From positions 1 to 19,878 of the forward strand of contig CAZIIK010000123.1 in NCBI GenBank assembly GCA_964539235.1: a stretch of DNA of 19,878 nt, written 5' to 3'. This DNA comes from CAZIIK01 sp964539235 (lineage in GTDB: Bacteria > Pseudomonadota > Gammaproteobacteria > Francisellales > CACEW01). Of the stretch, positions 9,149 to 16,930 are shown in pieces. Both the position numbers and the translations under genes were made by a program. The notes beneath the pieces were generated by a model. That model was given only the letters and a program-made list of their open reading frames with translations, was not told the DNA's origin and ran no database searches. Every line of letters begins with the position of its first letter. Positions within the stretch are counted from its first letter, which is position 1.

Positions 9149-10985
9149 CAACGCCCTCGCAAAAACAGCTGGTATAATTGCGCAACCGTCAATTGACAAT
9201 AAGTGGGTCGCCCATGATTACATTGACCACTGCGCGCTGTGGCTTCCATATCACGCAATAGCTGGTTCATTTCCTCACGCTTCAAAGCATGATTAGCGCG
9301 CACTGAACCATGGCAGGCCATAGTCGATAACACACTGTCTAAACAGGCCTCAACCGCCTGACTATGGCCTATTTCCATCACATCCTGAAAAATATTTTTA
9401 ATCAATGTTTCAACAGCACGTGTTTTGATCATCTGTGGCAGAGCGCGTATAACCAAAGCCGCATCACCTAAAGCCGCCAACTCAAAACCCATAGGTGCCA
9501 ATATCAACATCACTTCATCGAGATAGGCCATTTCCTTGGGCTTTAAATTAAACGTTAACGGCACCAGCAAAGGCTGATTCACCCACTTCTGCTGCTCCCA
9601 GGTCTCTTTCAATTTTTCATAGGTAATTCTTTCATGTGCGGCATGCATATCAACTAAGATCAAGCCCGCCTCATTTTCCGCCAAAATATAAATGCCTTTT
9701 AACTGCGCCAAGGCATAACCCAACGGCGGCATTTTAGAATCTATAGTTGCGGATTGCTCTGGTGCAACTGCAACGGTATCTGACGCAATTATTTCTACAG
9801 CCGAAGTTTCCGTGGTATCACGGCCCAACTGTTGATACAAGGACATTTCTTGTTGCACCTGCAAGGGCAAAGTATCGGTACGAGCAGCAGCATAGGTAAA
9901 ACTTGATCCGGTTGCAGTCGATAATGGGTCCCGGTTAGATTCAGCACTATTCAGCGTTTCTTCTGACACTGCCTGTGGGCGACTTTCCGCCAACGCCTGG
10001 TGCAAGCTACGAAATAAAAAATCATGCACCAAACGACCTTCGCGAAAACGCACTTCATGTTTTGTCGGGTGCTCATTGACATCAACGGCTGTGGGATCTA
10101 ATTCCAAAAACAGCACAAAAACTGGATAACGCCCACCATAAAGCACATCAGCATAAGCCTGACGCACTGCATGGCCGATTAACTTATCCTTTACCATACG
10201 GCCATTCACATAAAAATACTACTGATCCGCGCGCGGACGTGAAAAAGTTGGCAGTCCACCCAACCCCACAATTTCAAACCAGAAGCCGACATTTCAATGG
10301 CCAGTGCATTTTGTAGAAAATCCTGACCAAATAATGCCTGTATACGCTGTTCACGTTCCATTGCACCCTGTGCAGGCTTGACTTGATATACCCATTTTCC
10401 ATCGCGTTTCAGGCTAAAACCAATCTCAAAATGACTGAGCGCCAAACGCTTCACAACTTCCTCTAAATGGGCGAACTCAGTTTTATCAGTTTTCAAAAAT
10501 TTGCGCCGCGCTGGCGTATTGAAGAATAGATCTCTCACTTCAACTGTCGTACCGACAGGATGTGAAGCAGGCACCACATCTGTTTGCATATCACGACCCG
10601 ACACAGAAACCTGACCCGCATACTCACTATCTTGCTGTCGCGAAGTCAACTTCAAATGACTAACCGAAGCGACACTGGCTAAGGCTTCACCCCTAAAGCC
10701 TAGGGTTGCAACGCCTTCCAATTCCGATAAATCATAAATTTTGCTGGTAGCATGACGACACAATGCTTTGCCTAAATCTGCTTGATTAATGCCCACGCCA
10801 TTGTCAGAAACGCGAATCAATTGCGTACCCGCGGCTTCGATCACCACATCAATTTGCGAAGCACCCGCATCGATACTATTTTCCAATAATTCTTTAACAA
10901 TCGAAGCAGGTCTTTCCACCACTTCACCTGCGGCAATTTGGTTGGCCAATTGGGGGGATAAGATTTCAATGCGACGCATTGTCAT
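9148..10985 (-). pseudogene. mutL: mutL mismatch-repair gene, broken by a frameshift and a nonsense codon
   Basis: MutL links MutS mismatch recognition to strand incision. The N-terminal GHKL ATPase motifs are intact: KELLENSIDAG with Glu32 (E. coli Glu29), DNGVGI (61-66) and GFRGEA (96-101). The reading frame is correct to Val243 (codon 10257-10259), then loses one G. The other frame continues exactly as expected (GLPTFSRPRADQ) but meets TAG at 10219-10221 where CAG (Gln) is expected before YFYVNGRMV. The remaining 353-residue frame (9148-10209) holds the rest of the transducer domain, with the ATP-contacting Lys in HPTKHEVRF. It also holds a C-terminal domain with DMHAAHERITYE, the endonuclease-type motif, plus ACHGSVR and CNHGRPT. 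The usual NVHP is NEHP here. AGGAG precedes the start; the second ATG two codons on has better spacing. Both lesions fall within about 40 nt in the transducer domain. I infer loss of function. Confidence 0.88.
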
Positions 10986-10994
10986 TTCTCCTAG

Positions 10995-11957
10995 CTACAC
11001 ACCTAAACGTTTGATGGGCACATGAATGGACTGCCCAATTTTTAAACGGGTTGATTTCAAATTCTCCACTTGCTTGAGCTGTCGCCAAGGCATGCAAAAG
11101 TAGCGCGCTATCTTAGACAATGTGTCACCCTTTTTCACCACATAGGTCAAATACTTTGGCATACCTTTTATCGCAACATAACTGCCATAAGGCGCATGCT
11201 TGCTGACATATTGGATAATACCTAGATATAAAGCACGCGCTAAAGTGTCCCGAAAGCTACTCGTACGCAAACGATTTGCTTCACCTGGGTTAGTCAGAAA
11301 ACCAATCTCAACCAATACAGAAGGAATATCAGGCGACTTAAGCACCATAAACGGCGCACGTTCAACATAGTTGCCATGCAAACGTGTGACTTTACCCAAC
11401 TGCCCCAACAAATCTTTGGCCAATGCATGGCTGGCCTGCATTACTTTAGTTTGTGTCATATCAATCAATGTTGAAGCTACATGGCGCGATTGATCTGAAA
11501 TCGACACCCCTGTTGCAAAATCTGAACGATTGTCTCGACGTGACAGCCAACGAGCTGCTGCTGTGCTCGCACCTTTTTGCGACAAAATAAATACTGAGGC
11601 ACCGCGTGCACGCGCATTGGTAAATGCATCCGCATGAATCGAAATAAATAAGTTAGCCTTAGCTCGCCGCGCGATTTGCATCCGATTCCATAGATTCACG
11701 TAATAGTTGCCCGTACGCGTTAAACGCACCTGGAAACCTGGTGTTAAATTAAACAAACCCGCTAAACGTTTGGCAACCGATAGCGTAACGACATTCTCAT
11801 AGACCTTACCCACGCCTACCGCGCCAACATCCTTGCCACCATGGCCAGGGTCCAACACCACCACAACTGGCTGCGCCGCGTATACACACAGACTAAGACC
11901 GAAAAATAAACACATACAAAGCCATGGACGATAGGCCCTAGCCCACTTCAACTTCAC
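10995..11957 (-). CDS. amiC: N-acetylmuramoyl-L-alanine amidase with LysM domain
   Basis: A periplasmic zinc amidase that cuts the bond between MurNAc and the stem peptide during cell separation. From the GTG at 11955-11957 the protein has 320 residues. That start is chosen because GGAGGAGG lies just upstream. A signal peptide covers about residues 1-28, ending CVYA-AQP. The Amidase_3 domain follows directly, with zinc and catalytic residues in LDPGHGGKD, the Glu of YENVVTLS, SIHADAF and VEIGFLTN. The blocking-helix region around ISDQSRHVASTLIDM suggests activation by an EnvC/NlpD-type LytM factor. A C-terminal LysM (about 267-315, YVVKKGDTLSKIARYF) binds peptidoglycan. There is no N-terminal AMIN domain, so it is shorter than E. 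coli AmiB/AmiC. In this gene order it is often called amiB; the symbol is by function. It overlaps tsaE by 20 nt. Confidence 0.92.
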   Translation of the reverse strand: MKLKWARAYRPWLCMCLFFGLSLCVYAAQPVVVVLDPGHGGKDVGAVGVGKVYENVVTLSVAKRLAGLFNLTPGFQVRLTRTGNYYVNLWNRMQIARRAKANLFISIHADAFTNARARGASVFILSQKGASTAAARWLSRRDNRSDFATGVSISDQSRHVASTLIDMTQTKVMQASHALAKDLLGQLGKVTRLHGNYVERAPFMVLKSPDIPSVLVEIGFLTNPGEANRLRTSSFRDTLARALYLGIIQYVSKHAPYGSYVAIKGMPKYLTYVVKKGDTLSKIARYFCMPWRQLKQVENLKSTRLKIGQSIHVPIKRLGV

Positions 11958-12369
11958 GTACCTCCTCCGCACAATAAGTAAAACGCAGTACCACATCGGG
12001 TTCCGGCAAACAGGCTAACGCTCTCTCTGGCCATTCAATTAGGACAATCGCATCTTCCGCTAAATAATCCCGCAAACCGATCCACTCCAAAGATTCTGGG
12101 TCATCCAACCGATACAAATCAAAATGATGCACAACAGCAGACTGCAAATGATAAGATTCCACCAGACCATAAGTGGGACTCAACACCGGCCCTTCATGCC
12201 CCAAACCATGTAGAAAACCTTGACAAAAAGTTGTCTTACCTGCCCCTAAATCTCCCGATAAAAAAACCAATTGTTTGGCTGGCATTTGCTGCGCAAAATC
12301 GGCTGCAAATTCACGCATATCCTCAGGGGAACCGACCCGCTTAGCTTCCTTAAAATTTGGTATAACCAT
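11938..12369 (-). CDS. tsaE: TsaE, ATPase for tRNA t6A synthesis
   Basis: TsaE works with TsaB and TsaD to make N6-threonylcarbamoyladenosine at position 37 of ANN-decoding tRNAs. The P-loop GDLGAGKTTF, the SPTYGLVESY segment and HFDLYRL followed by the EWPERA motif define the family. The chosen ATG at 12367-12369 gives 143 residues, near the usual length. The frame also has an ATG 13 codons upstream (12406-12408), and neither has a clear ribosome site, so the start is uncertain. It is the first gene of the conserved minus-strand block. The neighbour often found upstream in other gammaproteobacteria, nnr (NAD(P)HX repair), is absent. Confidence 0.93.
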   Translation of the reverse strand: MVIPNFKEAKRVGSPEDMREFAADFAQQMPAKQLVFLSGDLGAGKTTFCQGFLHGLGHEGPVLSPTYGLVESYHLQSAVVHHFDLYRLDDPESLEWIGLRDYLAEDAIVLIEWPERALACLPEPDVVLRFTYCAEEVREVEVG

Positions 12370-12433
12370 ACTATCTGAATAAATGCTTCGTTTACATGCG
12401 GCGCACATTTGGGTAGGATCACTTACTTGTTGA

Positions 12434-12443
12434 ACAGCGCTGT
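12434..12443. promoter_or_regulatory. Palindrome in the divergent tsaE/permease gap (possible operator)
   Basis: The 145-nt gap between tsaE and the permease contains the perfect 10-nt palindrome ACAGCGCTGT. It is enclosed by a wider inverted repeat, GGTAGGA (12412-12418) and TCCTACC (12471-12477). The two could mark a regulator site or a leader hairpin controlling the divergent genes. No strong -10/-35 pair was found for either direction. The permease has a clear AAGGTGG ribosome site at 12504-12510. Short palindromes arise by chance, so confidence is low. Confidence 0.25.
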
Positions 12444-12514
12444 GTTTCCAGTGCGCCGTCTAGCTCAGTCTCCTACCATGCCCTGGTTGCTAGTTTAAGT
12501 GGAAAGGTGGTTTT

Positions 12515-14098
12515 ATGAAACGTACTATTTCGCCTATGGCTTTGCTATTTGCATCTGTCAGTGCAATCCTCGGTTCTGGTTGGCTATTTAGTGCCTTCTT
12601 AACAGCAAAAATTGCTGGACCTGCGGCCTTAGCCGCTTGGGTCATTGGCGGACTCATTATGATGGGCATTGCCTTTGTCTTTGCTGAATTGTGCGCCATG
12701 ATTCCAATCACTGGATCAAGCACACGTATTCCACAGTTTACTCACGGCACTATTGTGAGTTTCTTATTTGCTTGGATGATTTGGATTTCTTATCTCTCCT
12801 TTTCACCAGCTGAAGTGCAGGCCGTCCTGCAATACACCAGTTTTTATTTCCCTTCGCTGGTTCACCCACACGGCGGTCTTGCCAAACATGGGTATATTGC
12901 GGCAACGGTGCTCATGCTAGTCATTAGCTCTCTAAACACATATTCCTTACTCTGGTTAATTCGTTCCAACAATTTTTTAACTTTGATGAAAATCGCTATC
13001 CCTTTAATCCTGACTATAAGCGTATTGGTCGTAATCCTGAGCCCGCACCACCTCTTGCACCCAGCAAATTCAAAGTTTATGCCCTATGGCTGGCACGGTA
13101 TCTTTGGCTCACTATCTACAGGTGGCATTGTGTTTGCCTTCAATGGATTCAAACAGGCAGCCGAAATGGCGGGAGAAGCAAAAAACCCTAATAAGGCTTT
13201 ACCATTTGCCATCATCGGCTCTATCACAGTATGCCTAATCATTTTCCTACTTTTGGAAATGGCGTTTCTAACCTCACTCACACCAGCCAACTTGGCACAT
13301 GGTTGGCATCACATTCACCTCAGCGACAATAACAGTCCTTTGGCAGCAATCCTGGCCTCAGACCACCTAAACATTATATTACCTTTTCTCTATGTTGGTG
13401 CGATTATTGCACCACTTGCTGCCGCCTTAATGTATTGCGGTAGCGCAAGCCGATCACTGTATGCCATGAGTAAAAATGGTTACCTACCTCGTTTTTTCCA
13501 GGACGTCACTGCGCAAGGTAATCCGGCGTACGCGATTTTATTTAACTTTGTGATCGGCATGTGCATGTTTGCACCACTACCTGGCTGGGACAAAATGGTC
13601 GCATTCCTGACATCGCTAATTGCTGTAACCTATGGTATCGCACCAATTTGTCTGCTGAGCCTACGCTACAAACTTCCGAACCATAAACGGCCATTTCGTC
13701 TACCTTTGGCTATAGTATGGTCATATCTAGCATTCTTAGTGTGCACACTCTTAGCTTATTGGAGTGGCTGGCAAGTGATTTATAAGATGGATATCGGTAT
13801 TATCATCGGCTTTATCGTACTTTTCGCTTACCATTTCTTAACGAAACGGGGCCGGAAATTGCAGGTAAACTGGAAATCTTCCTTATGGGTCTATCTTTAT
13901 TTTTCTGGCTTATCCATCTTATCCTATTATGGAAATTACAACGGCGGCAAAGGCGTACTATCGGAAGCTACCGAGCTCCCTATAATGTCAATCTTTTGTG
14001 CTGCCATTCTAGGCTTAGCTATATGGGTTAGTTTGCCTAAAGAACGCATTGAACAATATATCCAAGATAATCTCGGCAAAGATGAGCTTGTGCTTTGA
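12515..14098 (+). CDS. APC-family amino acid permease
   Basis: A 527-residue inner-membrane transporter of the amino acid-polyamine-organocation superfamily. At least 12 hydrophobic helices are visible. The first carries the broken-helix substrate-site motif (AILGSGWLF, about 17-25). TM6 has GGIVFAFNGFKQAAEMAGEA (about 205-224), and the following loop has the family-typical KNPNKALPFAI. The SRSLYAMSKNGYLPRFF segment (about 310-326) is also conserved in APC members. It resembles the permeases of Legionella, Coxiella and Francisella and the B. subtilis aspartate-proton symporter YveA. Substrate cannot be read from sequence; an amino acid, possibly acidic, is likely. Such carriers suit a bacterium feeding on host amino acids. 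Its stop overlaps the TTG start of queG, so the two form one transcription unit. Confidence 0.9.
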   Translation: MKRTISPMALLFASVSAILGSGWLFSAFLTAKIAGPAALAAWVIGGLIMMGIAFVFAELCAMIPITGSSTRIPQFTHGTIVSFLFAWMIWISYLSFSPAEVQAVLQYTSFYFPSLVHPHGGLAKHGYIAATVLMLVISSLNTYSLLWLIRSNNFLTLMKIAIPLILTISVLVVILSPHHLLHPANSKFMPYGWHGIFGSLSTGGIVFAFNGFKQAAEMAGEAKNPNKALPFAIIGSITVCLIIFLLLEMAFLTSLTPANLAHGWHHIHLSDNNSPLAAILASDHLNIILPFLYVGAIIAPLAAALMYCGSASRSLYAMSKNGYLPRFFQDVTAQGNPAYAILFNFVIGMCMFAPLPGWDKMVAFLTSLIAVTYGIAPICLLSLRYKLPNHKRPFRLPLAIVWSYLAFLVCTLLAYWSGWQVIYKMDIGIIIGFIVLFAYHFLTKRGRKLQVNWKSSLWVYLYFSGLSILSYYGNYNGGKGVLSEATELPIMSIFCAAILGLAIWVSLPKERIEQYIQDNLGKDELVL

Positions 14099-15153
14099 CC
14101 CCCGATTGGAAATCACTGGCACAATCTATCAAATTCTGGGGGAAAAGACTCGGTTTCCAAGCCATCGGCATTACTGACTTAACCCTTAAACACGAAACCG
14201 TTCGTAGCCTGAAACAATGGTTAGCACAAGGCCATCACGGCAAAATGGACTATATGAACCGACATGTGCAACTGCGGCAAGACCCCCGCCTACTGGTGCC
14301 CGGCAGCCAACGTGCTATCGTCGTGCGCATTAACTATTTACCTGAAAATCCGCAGTTCTGCGTTAAAGATGCGCCAGAAAAAGCGAACATCTCACGTTAT
14401 GCCGTTGGCAAGGACCACCACAAACTGATCCGTAAAAAACTGAAAAAACTGGCAGAGAAAATCGAACACCATGTGGGTCATCCTGTTATCTACCGACCGT
14501 TTGCTGACAGCGCACCGATCATGGAAAAACCTCTGGCTGTTAAAGCCGGGCTAGGCTGCCAAGGCAAGCACACTAATTTAATAAACCCAAAAGCGGGCTC
14601 TTGGTTTTTTCTCGGCGTGCTATTAATTGACCTACCACTACCGATCGATCCTGTATTCCAAACAACACACTGCGGCAGCTGTAGCGCATGTATAACCGCC
14701 TGCCCAACACAGGCGATTATTGCGCCCTACCAACTGGATGCTCGTCGTTGTATTTCTTACCTAACCATCGAATTAAAAGAGGCCATTCCCATCGAATTCC
14801 GGCCACTGATCGGCAACCGTGTGTATGGGTGTGATGACTGCCAATTAGTCTGTCCCTGGAATAAGTTCGCCAAAACAGCACATGAAATTCAATTTCATGA
14901 TCAACGGGGTTTGAAAGATACTCCTCTAACCGAAGTCTTTCTATGGGATGAAGCGACTTTTTTGAAAATGACTGAAGGCTCAGCCATTCGTCGCATTGGC
15001 TACTTGCGTTGGCTACGCAATGTGGCTGTTGCACTGGGAAACGCACCTTCTAACCCACACGTCATACAGGCGTTACAACAACGCCAAAATCATGAGAGTG
15101 AACTAGTCCGCGAACATGTTGCGTGGGCCTTGCAACAGCACCTAGCAATCTAG
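14095..15153 (+). CDS. queG: Epoxyqueuosine reductase
   Basis: QueG carries out the last step of queuosine synthesis, reducing epoxyqueuosine at the wobble position of GUN tRNAs, using cobalamin and two 4Fe-4S clusters. The 352-residue protein has the proposed proton donor Asp138 in FADSAPIMEKPLA, a ferredoxin-like motif CGSCSACITACP (193-204), Cys219, and a second set CDDCQLVCPW (246-255). C-terminal HEAT-like repeats include RRIGYLRWLRNVAVALGNAP. One oddity is GLGCQGKHT (152-160), where Trp is usual at position 155, possibly a missense change. The start is TTG at 14095, overlapping the permease stop (TTGA); no ATG gives a normal N-terminus. In E. coli queG is divergent from nnr-tsaE; here the permease lies in between. 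Confidence 0.94.
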   Translation: MTPDWKSLAQSIKFWGKRLGFQAIGITDLTLKHETVRSLKQWLAQGHHGKMDYMNRHVQLRQDPRLLVPGSQRAIVVRINYLPENPQFCVKDAPEKANISRYAVGKDHHKLIRKKLKKLAEKIEHHVGHPVIYRPFADSAPIMEKPLAVKAGLGCQGKHTNLINPKAGSWFFLGVLLIDLPLPIDPVFQTTHCGSCSACITACPTQAIIAPYQLDARRCISYLTIELKEAIPIEFRPLIGNRVYGCDDCQLVCPWNKFAKTAHEIQFHDQRGLKDTPLTEVFLWDEATFLKMTEGSAIRRIGYLRWLRNVAVALGNAPSNPHVIQALQQRQNHESELVREHVAWALQQHLAI

Positions 15154-15172
15154 TTAGCATAATATGGGAACT

Positions 15173-15574
15173 CTATTCAACCCAATTTTCACAGTGCAGA
15201 CCCGGGACTCTAGAAAACTCCTTCAAATTATTACTGACCAAAATGAGTTTTTCAGACAGTGCGTGTGCAGCAATCCATAAATCGTTATTACCAATAGGTT
15301 GCCCCTGTGCTGTTAATTGAGCACGCACATCCCCGTAGAATTTCGCGACATTTGCCGAAAAAGGCAATACCGGAACTAATGCCGTTAAGGCTTCTAATAA
15401 TTTTGCTGACCGAGCAAACTGAGTACTCTTACGAATGCCATACCATAACTCACCGTAAGTAATCACTGACATACCAACACTGCCGACACTTAAGGTTTGA
15501 AAATGCGCCAAGACACTCGCAGGCTTATGTTTACTGATGTAGATGCAAATATTAGTATCGAGTAGATATTGCAC
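15173..15574 (-). CDS. vapC: VapC PIN-domain toxin (tRNA-fMet endonuclease type)
   Basis: VapC is the ribonuclease toxin of a type II toxin-antitoxin pair; the closest known group cleaves initiator tRNA in the anticodon loop. From the chosen GTG at 15572-15574 it has 133 residues. PIN-domain acidic residues are visible in YLLDTNICIYI (Asp6), the Glu of TYGELWYGI and the Asp of GNNDLWIAAHA, followed by the conserved LVSNNLKEFSRVPGL segment. The frame stays open further upstream, but that would run far into vapB. The GTG lies 2 nt after the vapB stop and gives the normal N-terminus. All catalytic positions are kept, so it should be active unless neutralised. It converges with queG across a 19-nt gap. 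Confidence 0.92.
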   Translation of the reverse strand: MQYLLDTNICIYISKHKPASVLAHFQTLSVGSVGMSVITYGELWYGIRKSTQFARSAKLLEALTALVPVLPFSANVAKFYGDVRAQLTAQGQPIGNNDLWIAAHALSEKLILVSNNLKEFSRVPGLHCENWVE

Positions 15575-15576
15575 GA

Positions 15577-15807
15577 CTAAAACTGCCGTTCTTGAGGCGG
15601 CAAATCTTCTCGTTCTGCTGCAAAACAATCATCTGGAAACTGTGATAATACGCTCAGTACCTGCGATAGATTTTTCTGCATCTTTCGGATAACAATATCA
15701 CCGTTACGTCGCCGCAAAATCTCAACCTCATCGACATCGAGCTGAAAATCGACCGGCAACCGAACAGCTTGGGAATTTCCTGACTTAAATACTTTGGTTG
15801 TCCTCAT
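15577..15807 (-). CDS. vapB: VapB antitoxin (AbrB/MazE-like DNA-binding fold)
   Basis: The antitoxin binds VapC and, as a complex, represses its own promoter. It has 76 residues from the ATG at 15805-15807, which follows a GGAG ribosome site at 7-nt spacing. An in-frame ATG nine codons upstream lies within the operator and is less likely. The N-terminal MRTTKVFKSGNSQAVRLP is the swapped-hairpin DNA-binding motif of VapB/MazE proteins. The C-terminal half, with FPDDCFAAEREDLPPQ, should wrap around the toxin. It is placed first in the operon, as is normal for these pairs. Confidence 0.92.
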   Translation of the reverse strand: MRTTKVFKSGNSQAVRLPVDFQLDVDEVEILRRRNGDIVIRKMQKNLSQVLSVLSQFPDDCFAAEREDLPPQERQF

Positions 15808-15823
15808 CAAGCATCTCCACGAA

Positions 15824-15861
15824 TGTATACACATAAAGTATATACTTTAATGGGCATTATA
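15824..15861 (-). promoter_or_regulatory. vapBC promoter and palindromic operator
   Basis: On the minus strand a perfect TATAAT -10 box lies at 15856-15861. Just downstream is the perfect 16-nt palindrome TAAAGTATATACTTTA (15834-15849), and then the smaller palindrome TGTATACA (15824-15831). Two TATAC-rich dyads over the likely transcription start fit binding of a VapBC complex for autorepression. No good -35 box is seen; that region would overlap the galE 3' end. Confidence 0.6.
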
Positions 15862-15878
15862 CAAACAAAAAATTAATC

Positions 15879-16858
15879 TTAGGTCATGTCACCCTGCATG
15901 AACTGCCAAGCATGTGTGATGATGGTCTGTAAATCGTAAACTGCGGCTGCCAACCCAGAACCTGTTGGGCACGTGTGGCATCTGCAATCAACACAGCGGG
16001 ATCTCCTGTGCGTCTGGGCGCCTCAACAACCTTAATTGGCCTTGCTGTGACTGTTTTAGCCATTTCAATCACTTCACGCACGGAGAAACCATTGCCATTG
16101 CCTAAATTGAAACGATCACTATCGCCACCCGCCAGCAGTTGATCCAAAGCTAATGCATGCGCATCACATAAATCAACAACATGGATATAGTCACGAATAC
16201 ACGTACCATCCGCCGTTGCATAATCCTGTCCAAAGATTTTGATATCCGCACGCGTACCTGCTGCTGCTTGTAGGATCAGAGGAATTAAATGTGTTTCTGG
16301 GTCATGACGCTCACCCAATCGCCCTGCCGACTCTGCACCTGATGCATTGAAATAACGCAAACAGATAGATTTCAAACCATACGCGATATCAAAGTCTTGC
16401 AGAATCTGTTCGATCATCCATTTAGAACGACCATAAGGATTCAAGGGTTGCTTAGGGTGTTGCTCATCAATCGGTGTGTATTGTGGTTCGCCAAAAATGG
16501 CTACCGTAGAGGAAAAAATGAAACGTTGTACATCATGAGCACGCATAATCTCTAATAAACGTAATGTTGCTCACACGTTATTCTCATAATACTTATGTGG
16601 GTTCACCACTGATTCCCCGACTTCAATATGTGCAGCAAAATGCATCACCGCATCAAAAGTATTATTCAAAAACAATCGACCTAATAAATCGACATCTGCT
16701 AAGTGACCATGAATAAACTCTGCACCAGGCCAGACGGCATCTAGATGTCCTGAGCTTAAATCGTCTAAAACCACCACTTGATCACCACGTTCAACCAGTT
16801 GCTTCACCATGCGCGAACCGATATAACCTGCACCACCGACGACTAAAATTTTTGCCAT
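15879..16858 (-). pseudogene. galE: galE UDP-glucose 4-epimerase, broken by a nonsense codon and a frameshift
   Basis: GalE interconverts UDP-glucose and UDP-galactose (or the N-acetyl forms) with bound NAD, feeding surface polysaccharide synthesis. The N-terminal Rossmann motif GGAGYIGS is followed by HFAAHIEVGESV. The frame stops at TGA (16571-16573) directly after YYENNV, where Gly (GGA) is expected. The same frame then continues correctly (ATLRLLEIM, SSTVAIFG, the catalytic YGRSK, GTCIRDYIHV). Near 15936 one base is lost: the remaining frame ends in unrelated residues at 15884, while the neighbouring frame gives the expected TDLQTIITHAWQFM ending and stops at 15879. The restored length is 326 residues, normal for GalE. 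Two conserved NAD-site residues also look changed: Arg16 where His is usual, and His52 where Asp contacts adenine. A good ribosome site (AAGGAG) precedes the ATG. Several independent lesions point to true decay. Confidence 0.87.
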
Positions 16859-16930
16859 TTTTTTATAGACTCCTTACACACTATTCATTGAGACCTTTGC
16901 ACGATTCGATTATTGGTAAATCAAGCTTGC

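Noticed and set aside
12440..12500. A TAGCTCAGT string resembling a tRNA D-arm, with a 7-bp inverted repeat nearby
   Set aside because: No acceptor, anticodon and T arms can be fitted around it on either strand, so I do not call a tRNA.
2590..16573. Stop-codon recoding or programmed frameshifting as a shared explanation for the broken genes
   Set aside because: The two stops differ (TAG in mutL, TGA in galE), TGA and TAG end other genes normally, and no slippery heptamer with a following structure was seen at the frameshift sites.
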